DNA from: Sepioteuthis lessoniana
Taxonomy: Eukaryota > Mollusca > Cephalopoda > Myopsida > Loliginidae
DNA: 64,000 nt
Assembly (NCBI GenBank): GCA_963585895.1
Contig: OY757939.1
Span: 31,079,430 to 31,143,429, forward strand
Direction of reading: 5' to 3'
The position numbers and the translations under genes are program-made. The notes under the pieces were generated by a model, which saw only the letters and a program-made list of their open reading frames with translations, ran no database searches and was not told where the DNA came from. Positions 51,014 to 54,569 of the stretch are shown here, piece by piece (within the stretch, counting starts at the first letter, position 1; each line of letters begins with the position of its first letter).

Positions 51014-52172
51014 TGTAAGGCTGGCTGGATTGGAGAGAGATGTAACGAAAAAGATAAAGAAAGAGACCGTAAGTATATATAAATATATATATATGTAAAT
51101 ATATTTTTTTTTTATCATAACCCACACTTCCACATAAGAATTTTGGTATTAAACAGAAAACAATCAGGATTTTTTTTATTATAAATGATTTGAAGAAATT
51201 GCTCTTCTGGGTACATAAGATTTGAATGCCTCTTGATTACGTTTAGTTGTTTGTTGAGTTTTATAGCATATCAACCTTTGTAGGTTATTTAATGCCAAAT
51301 CCATTTTTATGTAAATAATCAGTTCTATTTAAAACAATTCAGTTTAGCATGAGTACACAGTTCAATTGTCAAAAACATTTCCATTTAAAACTATTCAAGC
51401 AGTTATATATAACAATTCAGTTTAGAGTAAGTACAGTTTCAATGTAAAAAACAGTTCAATTTCAAACAATTCAGTTTAGCATAAGTACGCAGTTTAAATG
51501 TAAGTACAGTTTAATTGGGAAAAACATTTCATTTTGTATCTATTCAGTTTAGTCAAGCAGTTCTAATTCAGCTAATTCAGTTTAGTATAAGTACAGATTT
51601 TGTTCACACACAGTTAATATTCAAAACAGTTCTATGTTTAACAATTCAGTTTAGTGTAAATACAGTTTCAATGTCAAAAAACAGTTCTATTTAAAATAAT
51701 TCAGTTTAGCATAAGCATGCAGTTTAAATGTAAGTATGGTTTGACTGTCAAAAACATTTCTATTTCAAGCTATTGAGTTTAATCAAACAATTCAGTTTAG
51801 CATAAGTATACCATTAGTTCTATTTAACCCTTAGTTAGAACAATCTACCCCCACCCCAGATTAAATAAATGGTTTTGTTTGAAGTTTCATGTAGGCTCCT
51901 AAGTTCGACTTTGGCTGAAGGATGCTTTGACCAAAATGTTGTGACTATGACAATCTGAATGCACTAAATGATAAAACACAATTGAGCTTCATCTCAGAAA
52001 TATAAACAAATAATGTTAATTTGTATTTTTTTTTTTTTTTTTTTAAATTATATTTATATATAATAACTATATCTTGTTTTATTTCAGAAATGAAGATAAA
52101 CCTGATTATTGTTGGATCTGTCTTGGGCAGTATTTGTTTCCTGTTGTTTCTTGTAATAATCATCGGATGCTG
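17417..52172 (+). CDS. Partial multi-exon gene for a type I membrane protein with EGF repeats and a SEA-like domain
   Basis: Eleven exons listed separately below join in one open frame of 1267 nt (about 422 codons); every junction has an AG acceptor and a GT (once GC) donor, with matching phases 1,1,1,0,2,1,1,1,2,1,2. The domain order is: EGF C-terminal part, thrombospondin-like EGF, two DIN-x-C calcium-binding-type EGFs, SEA-like domain split over three exons, EGF, DID-x-C calcium-binding-type EGF, EGF split over two exons, transmembrane helix. Such proteins sit at the cell surface, with the EGF/SEA part outside. The EGF-SEA-EGF-TM order recalls transmembrane mucins such as MUC13, but no Ser/Thr-rich mucin tract is seen here. 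The start codon and signal peptide lie upstream of the window, and the last coding exon is not settled. Introns reach about 9 kb and are filled with transposons. The product name and ligand are unknown. Confidence 0.88.
17600..17605 (+). promoter_or_regulatory. GC splice donor (GCAAGT)
   Basis: The exon ending at 17599 is followed by gcaagt. The GC-AG intron class has this strong consensus. A GT donor that keeps phase 1 is not present nearby. Confidence 0.75.
17640..17823 (-). mobile_element. SINE family E copy (antisense)
   Basis: The reverse complement shows the head (tctatggtgtagtggttgac), the middle (agtgctattactttctgact) and the diverged tail (tgttaaataacctatgaatg). The head resembles a tRNA A box. 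Confidence 0.65.
17890..18335 (-). mobile_element. RTE-type retrotransposon 3' fragment (antisense)
   Basis: Reverse-strand reading gives pieces of the RTE ORF tail, as in HCWRSKDELIS- and LLWTP-like words (near 18060-18110), with frameshifts. The homologous segments at 41690-42285, 42395-42625 and 35415-35640 are clearer. Confidence 0.6.
18360..20130. other. Intron stretch without recognised gene, with poly(T) at 19539-19575
   Basis: It is AT-rich. From 19790 to 20110 a CCAAT-like site (agccaatcagatcaaagctc) and a TATA-like site (acatatagat), together with two aataaa words, recall an LTR, but there is no second copy in the window to confirm it. Confidence 0.4.
20130..20320. repeat. Dispersed repeat family F, copy 2
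   Basis: It shares ccggaggagctaggtttatc, ggtgcctgaggtg and ggaatgttgatggggc with 5230-5325. Confidence 0.55.
20480..20945 (+). mobile_element. LINE 3' stub of the I/Nimb-like family (copy 4)
   Basis: It holds the C-terminal part of ORF2 (HIGHTYITHSHLKREY, CSKCKIPLTVQHILINC), which matches RIGHTHITHSHLLKGE in copy 3, and the complete 3' end ggcattaaatgatctactg ... gttgatacggcattaaac. It is 5'-truncated as usual for LINEs. Confidence 0.85.
21040..21420 (-). mobile_element. SINE family D-like copy (antisense)
   Basis: The segment aggcataagcacaaagtgga ... ccaggatttgaactcttgttgcc ... cattatgctaagcatacctcc is the reverse of a tRNA-type head: B box GAGTTCAAATCC in the reverse complement. The left part is diverged. 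Confidence 0.6.
21648..21767 (+). CDS. Exon: calcium-binding-type EGF domain (DINQC)
   Basis: The exon is 120 nt, phase 1 to phase 1, acceptor ttttttgcag and donor gtaata. It codes one whole EGF module: DINQC, then CSQEC, ending CSCRTGYKLADDKKTC, with six cysteines. The D-I-N-x-C start is the calcium-binding signature. The Asp/Asn hydroxylation motif is almost present (C-K-D...Y-I-C) but one residue longer than the consensus. The preceding intron holds RTE and LINE fragments and SINEs. Confidence 0.92.
21925..22170 (+). mobile_element. SINE family B' fragment
   Basis: Body words aggcatgtccagggcataacactaaa, gtgtactctgac and gttagagtcccatct, with loss of head and tail. Confidence 0.55.
22190..22450 (+). 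mobile_element. SINE family B' fragment
   Basis: gtataacactaaactgcatcc, attgccatgactcccaggtc, cccatctatggatcaaatag, then gataggaatacttgata. Confidence 0.65.
22694..22816 (+). CDS. Exon: calcium-binding-type EGF domain (DINEC)
   Basis: The exon is 123 nt, phase 1 to phase 1, acceptor tgttttcag and donor gtaagt. It reads DINEC, CTNEQYC, CENKDGGFSC, KCNPGYLQNDTEC, with six cysteines. C-E-N-K-D-G-G-F-S-C fits the Asp/Asn beta-hydroxylation consensus CxNxxxxFxC, typical of calcium-binding EGF modules. It follows the DINQC module after a 926-bp intron carrying two SINE pieces. Confidence 0.94.
23590..23860 (-). mobile_element. SINE family D copy (antisense)
   Basis: It begins tttacctaacctctctacca, ggatgtgacacaaggttaat and continues cttctcctagactaga, tatttacccatgactggtgg, aggatttgatcc. 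This is the same order as the insertion at 46301-46593 with its clean target duplications. Confidence 0.75.
24740..24873 (+). CDS. Exon: first part of SEA-like domain
   Basis: The exon is 134 nt, starting in phase 1 and ending in phase 0 before gtaagt; the acceptor is ttgatttcag. It encodes KLSGSLVFASLPN, then WSEDLENSSSQHFKQLAKIF. The pattern of a beta strand, then 'DL-x-N-x-x-S-x-x-F-x-x-L-x-x-x-F' is the opening of SEA domains (first strand and helix 1). There are no cysteines, in contrast to the flanking EGF exons. SEA domains are found near the membrane in mucin-like and adhesion proteins. Confidence 0.82.
24985..25062. repeat. AT-rich hairpin
   Basis: tttttatctcataagaact and agttctcatgagataaaaa are inverted around (TA)n; the arms differ at one base. 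It lies in the large SEA intron. It may be a small MITE or a chance palindrome of the AT repeat. Confidence 0.6.
26208..27390 (+). pseudogene. LINE ORF1 (gag-like) of copy 3
   Basis: The start is taken at atggcttctggaaaaac, matching atggcttatgaaaaaac in copy 2. The first frame ends about 26450; the frame with the knuckles lies at 26712-26945. The knuckles are damaged: CHNYQKYGHLKEHC and CVKYGEQEPNHMEEFC have Tyr where the second Cys should be; only CNNCKGNHRADSKYSK keeps C-x-x-C. The end is Lys/Ser-rich with SRTREKEKEK. The gag of this family binds the element RNA. Confidence 0.75.
27406..28197 (+). pseudogene. LINE ORF2, APE endonuclease domain
   Basis: A 263-codon frame with all the APE motifs: QWNCRG (about residue 12), LQE, YIPP, GDFNSH (about 27814-27832), SAIDLTLSD and SDHFPI (about 28034-28050). 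In LINEs this domain nicks target DNA to start reverse transcription. The domain itself is uninterrupted, but the frame stops at 28195, before the RT. Confidence 0.88.
28694..29430 (+). pseudogene. LINE ORF2, reverse transcriptase domain
   Basis: It reads SKSNNSAASPDEIHYTFLKE, FFDLEKAYDTTWPYGIL (about 29135), GVPQGSILS (about 29312) and YVDDFLIC (about 29402). Frames change at about 28940 and 29370. The catalytic Asp pair of YVDD is kept. Confidence 0.87.
29496..29855 (+). pseudogene. LINE ORF2, RT thumb / connector
   Basis: It reads KTKYVHFCQIHKMHNHPKLT, EHKFLGIIFDSKLSF and RSKFDYGCFIYGAA. These are the usual segments after the palm in I- and Jockey-like RTs (KT..F, FLG..D..L, DYG). It ends with a stop, changing frame from the parts around it. 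Confidence 0.8.
30280..31030 (+). pseudogene. LINE ORF2, RNase H domain and C-terminal Cys/His motif
   Basis: YTDGSK (30282), AETTAIDLA, YTDSKSVLLAL, WIPSHIGLQRNEKADKAAKK give the D-E-D-D set of RNase H. It is followed by RIGHTHITHSHLL and CPTCKVQLTTKHILLNC. A run of A at about 30330-30351 has changed the frame just after the first Asp. It ends at the mariner junction. Confidence 0.85.
31031..31240 (+). mobile_element. Mariner 3' end fragment abutting the LINE
   Basis: It reads EEMKEAVMKVIDTLTQEDF, NKCIAAGGEYFEGN and a stop, then a terminal repeat gtctggaaacttatttaacg before TA. It corresponds to the left end (55558 on) of the larger mariner copy. The 5' part is missing. Confidence 0.85.
31722..31975 (+). 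mobile_element. SINE family A
   Basis: agcggttagagtgttcgcc, ggttcaatcccagg, cattataaggtaagg, tagggaaagaaatagtgcc, tcccttgacgatg. The head is a little shortened compared with 6157-6419. Confidence 0.85.
32168..32415 (+). mobile_element. SINE family A with damaged B box
   Basis: taatggttagtgttcatcaa, agaccagggttcaagtcata: 11 or so bases of the B-box region are missing, then cattataaggtatgaatcaa and accctcgactagggttgg. Confidence 0.75.
32515..32725 (-). mobile_element. SINE family B (antisense)
   Basis: The reverse complement holds the body (attgtcattatttctaggtc, gtacctgttagggtactatt) and the head near 32700. Confidence 0.65.
32920..33085 (-). mobile_element. SINE family B fragment (antisense)
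   Basis: gatgggaccctaactggtac, gtggacttgggagtaatggc, ggggtacttcac are the reverse of family B' body. Confidence 0.6.
33195..33870 (+). mobile_element. SINE family B' copy split into two parts
   Basis: First part 33195-33270 (gtactgcatgtcctggaatatgacactaaa, ggggatccagtactggggct); second part about 33560-33870 (ctcttcattgccattactct, gttagggtcctatctaagtg, gtgtgcaaacaaatgatta). Unrelated DNA lies between. Confidence 0.5.
34101..34171 (+). CDS. Exon: middle of SEA-like domain
   Basis: The exon is 71 nt, phase 0 to phase 2, acceptor tcctttatag and donor gtaagt. It encodes LKDILPKKVDSLEVTSFEKF followed by SSQ. The helix end followed by the strand 'LEVTSFEKF' matches the SEA pattern 'v-x-x-v-x-x-f' just before the usual autocleavage turn. 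It is preceded by a 9.2-kb intron that contains an almost complete LINE at 25.7-31.0 kb. Confidence 0.8.
34265..34745 (+). mobile_element. SINE family B' full-length
   Basis: Head gggttgcagaatatgctgac, body gtcctggatataacattaaa, middle gtgtgcaaa-type modules repeated three times (34440-34660), tail tttggcattaaataacctac ... gatatgccataaaatg. It starts 94 bp after the splice donor of the SEA exon. Confidence 0.75.
34750..35410. other. Intron stretch without recognised content
   Basis: An aataaa-rich segment at 35075 might belong to an LTR, but no partner copy or motif supports it. Confidence 0.35.
35415..35640 (-). mobile_element. RTE-type retrotransposon 3' fragment (antisense)
   Basis: The reverse strand reads NNSWKKHLTKQQFYGHL, QAIQVRQAQNAGHCWRSKDE, the standard end of RTE-like ORF2 in this genome, as at 42000-42100 (SHLTNHPSK...). 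Confidence 0.8.
36320..36415 (-). mobile_element. SINE family G fragment (antisense)
   Basis: ggggcacccagtgtgaatcaaactcattaacaatgg matches 59900-59945 almost exactly. Its reverse complement has a B-box-like GTTTGATTC. Confidence 0.6.
36430..36870 (-). mobile_element. SINE family B' full-length (antisense)
   Basis: It begins with the reversed tail (ggttttatggcatatcaatt), passes the gtttgcac modules, then tcaaatagttctatttgacc, atggacttgagagcaacagc, and ends with the reversed head (tgcagttagtgtattctacagcctcagctg). Confidence 0.75.
37241..37413 (+). CDS. Exon: second half of SEA-like domain with furin-like basic insert
   Basis: The exon is 173 nt, phase 2 to phase 1, acceptor gtttcttttag and donor gtaagt. 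The first residues are KRKKRNTSPSS, then IQGNYEVIGTNINATELEKS, and two cysteines near the end (CQSTYC). The 'GNYEVIG' strand and the helix after it fit the second half of a SEA fold. The usual G-S-x-x-x autocleavage turn is not present. In its place is the basic run Q-K-R-K-K-R-N, which fits the furin pattern R-x-K/R-R. That the protein is cut there is inference. Confidence 0.82.
37500..39346. mobile_element. Foldback element with about 750-bp inverted arms
   Basis: The left arm (about 37500-38285) and right arm (about 38590-39346) are reverse complements with some divergence. Clear paired blocks: 38012-38075 with 38790-38875 (cctgtgtgtggcatattgaa; tggtctaagaga), 37900-37930 with 38960-39000 (gaatgtctcca, gttgcccag), 37678-37722 with 39150-39200 (gcatggaa, gtttgtgctgcaag), 38238-38275 with 38600-38640 (aataggataagtcatcct). 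The outer ends carry repeated subterminal words tagcgagga / tcctcgcta. The loop is about 300 bp. No transposase is encoded, so it would be a non-autonomous DNA element. Exact termini and target duplication are not fixed. Confidence 0.85.
39840..40470 (+). repeat. Solo-LTR-like repeat, copy 2
   Basis: Its 3' half aligns with copy 1 (3780-3990): aacaagataatatcaaggtctttgtct..., acagttgactta...ttcatgctgtttct, ggtagcaaataaac, gtgttttatgtgtttctc, cggcaaagttaaaacaaggg. A CCAAT-like site (gattggctgg) at 40020 fits the U3 of an LTR. No attached coding part. Confidence 0.5.
40744..40765. repeat. (CATA)n microsatellite
   Basis: Five to six units of acat/catac, then imperfect CA repeats. Confidence 0.9.
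40869..40997 (+). CDS. Exon: EGF-like domain
   Basis: The exon is 129 nt, phase 1 to phase 1, acceptor ttctaacag and donor gtaagt. It reads LCPNSPC, STYC, KNGYQCHCKAGFEYW, IRC, with six cysteines in EGF spacing. It lacks the D-I/V-D/N-x-C calcium signature (it begins E-A-S-L-C), so calcium binding is less likely. It follows the SEA domain after a 3.5-kb intron that contains the foldback element. Confidence 0.92.
41040..41690. other. Intron stretch with a tRNA-like remnant
   Basis: At 41458-41500 ctcgggttcaattcctgaca is a B-box-like word followed by no recognisable family body. The rest carries no identified feature. Confidence 0.35.
41690..42285 (+). mobile_element. RTE-type retrotransposon ORF2 C-terminal fragment
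   Basis: With several frameshifts it reads VDQFTYLGSNISSTESD, ...YGYTTCTLTKCIEK, ...NKVCGGLLEK, IHQLCADTGCCLEDLPGVM and GERIRELYAVS. These are the thumb and C-terminal words of RTE-like elements that are numerous in cephalopods. It is truncated at the 5' side. Confidence 0.85.
42395..42625 (+). mobile_element. Second RTE-type 3' fragment, same orientation
   Basis: HCWRSRDELLSDVLLWAPSQ, PARTYIQQLCADTGCSLEDL, DDREGWRERVRNI in one frame (42387-42622). It overlaps in content with the end of the fragment before it, so this is a separate copy, not a continuation. A (TG)n repeat follows. Confidence 0.85.
42622..42669. repeat. (TG)n microsatellite
   Basis: Twenty-four TG units in a row, followed by T-rich sequence. 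Confidence 0.97.
42715..43203 (-). mobile_element. SINE family A (antisense), split by a SINE B
   Basis: The reversed body is at 42715-42826 (aagggtgacc, gctcccttttcaatagctat, cctggattgctccac) and continues after the inserted SINE at 43053-43203 (cctttgatccataactaata, atgactcgacctgggattgaaccc, ggccattgatgaacac). Confidence 0.85.
42827..43052 (+). mobile_element. SINE family B, internally deleted, nested in SINE A
   Basis: Head tgctcagtcaactggagctat...gaatacactgactgg; the middle of the body is lost, as it jumps from aagaccccccaccaccacca to cctgatagggtcctatttat; tail tttggcattaataacctaca. It is bounded by a 9-bp duplication, cttaccttt (42818-42826 and 43053-43061). Confidence 0.8.
43204..43254. 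repeat. (TA)n microsatellite
   Basis: About 50 bp of TA, at the edge of the SINE A head. Confidence 0.95.
43260..43990. other. Intron stretch without recognised content
   Basis: AT-rich; no repeat family or exon was recognised before the poly(T) that leads to the DIDEC exon. Confidence 0.4.
43994..44029 (+). promoter_or_regulatory. Pure poly(T) polypyrimidine tract
   Basis: Thirty-six T in a row, seven bases before the splice site of the DIDEC exon (aatgcag). Confidence 0.9.
44037..44162 (+). CDS. Exon: calcium-binding-type EGF domain (DIDEC)
   Basis: The exon is 126 nt, phase 1 to phase 1, donor gtaagt. It reads DIDEC, CGSATC, NNTMGSFTC, NCDFGLVFSSKDKKC, with six cysteines. C-N-N-T-M-G-S-F-T-C fits the Asp/Asn hydroxylation consensus. 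The acceptor aatgcag is preceded by an uninterrupted run of 36 T (43994-44029), which serves as the polypyrimidine tract. Confidence 0.95.
44435..44660 (+). mobile_element. SINE family E
   Basis: Head cttatgatataatggctaaagtactgg with B-box-like gaattcaactccag; body catataacattcactttagc, tagctatgggttaaatggta; tail ttggcgttaaattacccatg ... acaaagaaacaaaacc. Confidence 0.75.
44965..45031 (+). CDS. Exon: first two-thirds of the last EGF domain
   Basis: The exon is 67 nt, phase 1 to phase 2, acceptor tttatag and donor gtaagt. It reads DVCSNNVCNQGICIRNANDF followed by RC, that is four cysteines and the fifth at the end. The domain is completed by the exon at 51013, so one EGF module is split by a 6-kb intron that holds a decayed LINE with a SINE inside it. 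Confidence 0.88.
45480..47830 (+). mobile_element. Non-LTR retrotransposon copy 5 (I/Nimb-like), decayed
   Basis: It is 5'-truncated inside the RT. Pieces in order: near 45600 LEKAYD, IPQ-x-SVLS (about 45720), YVDDFLICYS (about 45810), FLG-like, then RNase H words DSKLDLLAL and SRHISIHGNERVDKA, and the C-terminal region. The 3' end is at 47770-47830 (gattaaatgacccacaaaag ... gacatgccattaaac). It has many stops and small deletions and is split by a SINE at 46301. Confidence 0.83.
46301..46593 (-). mobile_element. SINE family D, full-length, tRNA-derived, antisense, in LINE copy 5
   Basis: The reverse complement starts with gaggtgcccgtggtgtaatg (A box in TGGTGTAATGGTTATCCTCG) and B box GAGTTCAAATCC, and ends ...gggttgggtaaatatg. 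It is flanked by a perfect 19-bp target-site duplication, CTCTCCAAAGAAAGTTTAT (46282-46300 and 46594-46612). This gives the borders of the family. Confidence 0.94.
47865..48075 (-). mobile_element. SINE family A (antisense)
   Basis: ggtgaccttaatcaagggtg, gtagctaccacaccaaggtg, ggattgctccactttaccct, ttataatgctgagtgttaag, gtatgactcgacagattgaa. The head stops early, in the B box. Confidence 0.82.
48080..48825. other. Intron stretch with a tRNA-like remnant
   Basis: At about 48420-48480, the reversed word tggtttgatcccc (B-box-like) with gataaggaccgag upstream suggests an old tRNA-derived repeat. Nothing else was recognised. Confidence 0.35.
48830..49020 (-). mobile_element. SINE family E (antisense)
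   Basis: Reversed tail (atatcaaccttcatgggtta), body (gccatccttgttgaagaaca, gtaatagcactatttaacca), and reversed middle (gagttcactcactcattaca). Confidence 0.72.
49035..49430 (+). mobile_element. SINE family B, complete reference copy
   Basis: Head gcccagtcagctggggctgt...gaatacaccaactgc; body gtgtcctgtatatgacacta, gctggagctttaaggaatgc, attgccattgctcccaggtc, gtcctatctatgggttaaat; middle gctaaatggaattgttt; tail tttggcattaaataacctac ... gatatgccataaaacc. The length is about 395 bp. There is no pol III A/B box that I can see in its head. The head matches the 5' end and the tail the 3' end of the LINE family described here. Confidence 0.85.
49435..49770 (+). mobile_element. SINE family B' copy
   Basis: A sister form with the tail 'gcataaaataaccctagaca-gttgacatgctgttaaaatc' in place of the B tail; also at 56940-57355 and 60835-61165. 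Confidence 0.65.
49775..50240. other. Intron stretch without recognised content
   Basis: No known repeat was recognised. Broken frames on both strands suggest an old coding-type insertion, but no motif could be named. Confidence 0.35.
50250..50665 (+). mobile_element. SINE family B' full-length
   Basis: gggctgtagaatacacagac, gtgtcctgagtatgacgtta, attgccattactcccaggtc, gggtcccatctatgagtcaa, tatgcaaacaaacgagctct, tail tatggcattaaataacctac. Confidence 0.78.
50670..50905 (+). mobile_element. SINE family D (sense)
   Basis: gaaacggaatcggcaaccag, agttcaaatcttgg (B box), gcccttgagaaaggcataat, gttgggtaaatgcata at the end. The A box is damaged. Confidence 0.75.
50978..51004 (+). promoter_or_regulatory. 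Pure poly(T) polypyrimidine tract
   Basis: Twenty-seven T, eight bases before the acceptor of the exon at 51013. Confidence 0.88.
51013..51068 (+). CDS. Exon: end of the last EGF domain and juxtamembrane stretch
   Basis: The exon is 56 nt, phase 2 to phase 1, acceptor aaatttag preceded by a run of 27 T (50978-51004), donor gtaagt. It reads SCKAGWIGERC then NEKDKERD. C-x-A-G-W-x-G-x-x-C is the standard ending of an EGF domain. The charged NEKDKERD stretch leads directly to the transmembrane exon. Confidence 0.87.
51255..51860 (-). mobile_element. SINE family B (antisense) with expanded internal tandem repeat
   Basis: The reversed tail (ttatagcatatcaacctttg, aatgccaaatcc) is followed by about ten imperfect units of 'aacaattcagtttagcataa-gta...cagttcaattgtcaaaaaca' (roughly 45-60 bp each). 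In other B copies this unit is present only one to three times. The body and head are missing. Confidence 0.8.
52028..52044. repeat. Poly(T) run
   Basis: Seventeen T or more, about 40 bases upstream of the acceptor of the transmembrane exon. Confidence 0.85.
52088..52172 (+). CDS. Exon: transmembrane helix
   Basis: The exon is 85 nt, phase 1 to phase 2, acceptor ttatttcag and donor gtaagt. It codes QMKIN and then a run of about 22 hydrophobic residues (LIIVGSVLGSICFLLFLVII), ending I-G-C. This is a single-pass helix with the EGF part outside, as expected for a type I protein. The exon leaves phase 2 with TG, so the next exon must not start with A, which would give a TGA stop. Confidence 0.86.
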
Positions 52173-52309
52173 GTAAGTTCTACCTTACAAATGGTTTTGC
52201 ATGAATTTGAAAGCTTAATGAAAGAAGCATAACAAGGAAATTTTAAAACTGTATCATTATTTTTGCTCAATTTTTCAAACCAGTTTTAATCGGTGGTTTT
52301 TCACTGAAG

Positions 52310-52470
52310 TCAGTGACAGCAAGTATCCTCTGGTTTCCAAGACTCTTCTTAGTATTTTAGCTGATCTTAACAGTGCTGTGGTCTGGATGATCTCAATTCT
52401 TTCTCTGAATTCAAATCCTTCTTGTCTCCTTTCTAAGCCCTTGGGATCACTATTAATTTACTCCTTGCAA
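52310..52470 (-). pseudogene. Non-LTR retrotransposon C-terminal fragment (antisense, piece 1)
   Basis: The reverse strand reads ALLRSAKILRRVLETRG-type residues (AKILRRVLETRGYLLSLTS), the very end of a widespread RT protein. It overlaps in content with piece 2, so there are two copies or a duplication. Confidence 0.7.
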
Positions 52471-52479
52471 GTTTTCACA

Positions 52480-52705
52480 TCTTGATCAGGAAGACCTGGG
52501 TTCAATCCCAGGTCGCATCATACCAAAGACTTTAAAAATGGTACTTGATGCCACCTTACTTAACACTCAGCAATATAAGCTACATATCAAGGGTAAAGTG
52601 GAGCAATCCAGGGAAAGGAGTTGTGCCCTCCCCTACAGCTATTGAAAAGGGAGCCTTCTGATCGCCCTCGACTACAGTCACCAACTTTACTTTACTTTAT
52701 GATTT
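52480..52705 (+). mobile_element. SINE family A, 5'-truncated
   Basis: gaagacctgggttcaatcccagg, ataccaaagactttaaaaat, cagcaatataagctacatat, gccctcgactacagtcacca. It starts inside the head, just before the B box, between two retrotransposon fragments. Confidence 0.85.
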
Positions 52706-52714
52706 CAAATCTTC

Positions 52715-53290
52715 TATTCTAGCTGATTTTAACAGTGTTGTGGTCTGAACAGTCTATATTCTACTTCTGATCTCCAATTTCCCTAGTCTCCTTTCCAGAG
52801 CTGTTCCAAGGGCACCAACAACAATTGGTATCACTGTCACTCCATAGTCTTTTAGAATAGTAAAATGTACTTGGTAATAAGTTTTTTTCCTTATTAATAT
52901 TACATTTGATCTTAAGACTAAGATTAGCTGGTCTATTTGTTATCTCAAAATTTTAAGGAATTTTATGAGTCTCATTTTCTATGACTGATTCTAGTTTGTG
53001 CATATGCCATTTGTCATGGTTGAATTTTAATCTCTTGCACAATTCCCTATAGATCACCTTTCCCTCCCAGTCATGCCAAGTATTCCTTTTGTGATTGTTT
53101 GCTGTATTCACTTATGTGGTTGTTTCATCTTTGTCACCATATAACCTATCATTCTTCCACATATAATTTATTTTTGCTTTGATGTGATTAGTTTTTATAA
53201 CATTATTTTGTATTGCTATGAATAGATTGTTTCTCTCTTCAGGTGTATTATTGTTTATCATTCATTCAATTTCATTTTTTTTTAAATTCA
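52715..53290 (-). pseudogene. Non-LTR retrotransposon RT C-terminal region (antisense, piece 2)
   Basis: The reverse strand gives, with frameshifts, NNHKRNTWHDWEGKVIYREL, LKFNHDKWHMHKLESVIENE, THKIP, NFEITNRPANLSL, and then VTVIPIVVGALGTALERRLG. I recognise the W-x-x-HEPE..ENE-x-x-KILWDF and VIPIVVGALGT pattern as the end of a common RT family in marine invertebrates; the clade name is not certain. Confidence 0.8.
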
Positions 53291-53358
53291 TTTTATTAAT
53301 TATTTTATTATTCATTTTATTTTCATTATAGTTATTTTATTATAATCATTAATTCTAG

Positions 53359-53401
53359 TATAAAAGCAGCAGCAAATGGGGCTGGGGAAATTCAGAAATG
53401 A
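53359..53401 (+). CDS. Candidate terminal exon, short cytoplasmic tail (option 1)
   Basis: After the AT-rich acceptor attaattctag the phase-2 frame continues as C-IKAAANGAGEIQK and a TGA stop. This would give the membrane protein a tail of about 15 residues. The acceptor is acceptable and lies just past the antisense retrotransposon remnant. The reading frame is short and could be chance. The alternative is the frame at 59247. Confidence 0.25.
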
Positions 53402-53794
53402 ATATGTCAGAATGAATATGTCAAATCATATTCCATGAACCTTGATGATATCCCTCATTTCCTTATCTTCGTTTTGTTCTTATTTGCTACAGCTTGTTTG
53501 TAATCCAAATGATACACAGCCAGTTCAGAATAAGAAGAGTTGCACTTAGCTTCACTTGGCTAATTTGTCTTTTATAATTATCTCCCCTTAGTAGGTATTT
53601 TATAATCCCATACTTGCATCACTTGTGACTTAAGCTACTCCACTGAGTCAGGTGATATCCAGCACTCTGGTCTGTTCATTTATGGTTCTGCACCAGAGTT
53701 GTATATACAGGCCTAAGTAAGGCTGTATAGAAGATGCAGTTGCCCATGCAACAAGTCTCTTTCCATGCCACTGATATTGTCTAAGAGAAAGTGG

Positions 53795-53995
53795 GATAGT
53801 CCTTTTGACATAATGGCTGACATGCTAAACAGTGACATTATAGTAAGTGCTATTATGTTCACTCATGGACTAATACCCTTGGCAAAAGTATGGGTTAAAT
53901 AGTATCACTACTGTTCTTCTACAAGGATAGATTAAACATTAAATAATTCATGAAGGTTGATATGCCATTAAACAAAAAACTAAACCAAAGGAAGG
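53795..53995 (+). mobile_element. SINE family E
   Basis: tccttttgacataatggctg, catgctaaacagtgacatta, tactgttcttctacaaggat, taaataattcatgaaggttg, tgccattaaacaaaaaact. Confidence 0.75.
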
Positions 53996-54094
53996 CCAAT
54001 AGCTGATACAGCTTGGTACTAGTGTGGATACAGATGTTTTGAGCATGAGTTTAAACAATTAAACTGTTAAGGTTTCAAGAATTGTAAATGATTA

Positions 54095-54265
54095 GTTCTA
54101 TTTTACCCATAGATAGGACTCTAACTAGTACCACCACTTCTGGTCAGTGAACCTCAGAGGGTTAGCTAATGAAGAGGTACTCCATATTCCCAGAAGTTCC
54201 AGTGGGGTCTTACTTCTCTGCAGAAGTACAGTCAGCATCTTCTACAGCCCCAGCTGATAGGGCTC
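54095..54265 (-). mobile_element. SINE family B (antisense), tail lost
   Basis: ttctattttacccatagata, gtaccaccacttctggtcag, atgaagaggtactccatatt, gcagtcagc... tctacagccccagctga. Confidence 0.72.
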
Positions 54266-54269
54266 CATT

Positions 54270-54400
54270 GCTAGAGAAAAGATAGATTCATGTCTTTCCT
54301 TAGGATGTGAGTACAAAGTGAACACAAACTGCCTCAACCAGAACTTGAACACTACTTGTCAATTCCAGTTTTGACATTGATGCCATATGCACCTCTTTAT
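54270..54400 (-). mobile_element. SINE family D fragment (antisense)
   Basis: gattcatgtctttccttagg, gcctcaaccagaacttgaac: the reverse of the family head. Confidence 0.6.
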
Positions 54401-54569
54401 TTTTGGTAAAGGTCATGCCTTTGTCTTTCAACAACTCCTATAAAGTGAGGCACCAGTTCTGTTGCTCTGGGGAGTGTAGAGTACCTTTGTCTGCCATTAC
54501 TTTTAAAGTCAGAAGGGAATAGTTGACAATGTTTCATCAACAAAAAATTTAGCATTACTTATAGTTCTA

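Noticed and set aside
53255-53300. Acceptor-like ctctcttcag followed by gtgtattattg
   Set aside because: It lies in the antisense retrotransposon remnant, and the frame stops without plausible protein.
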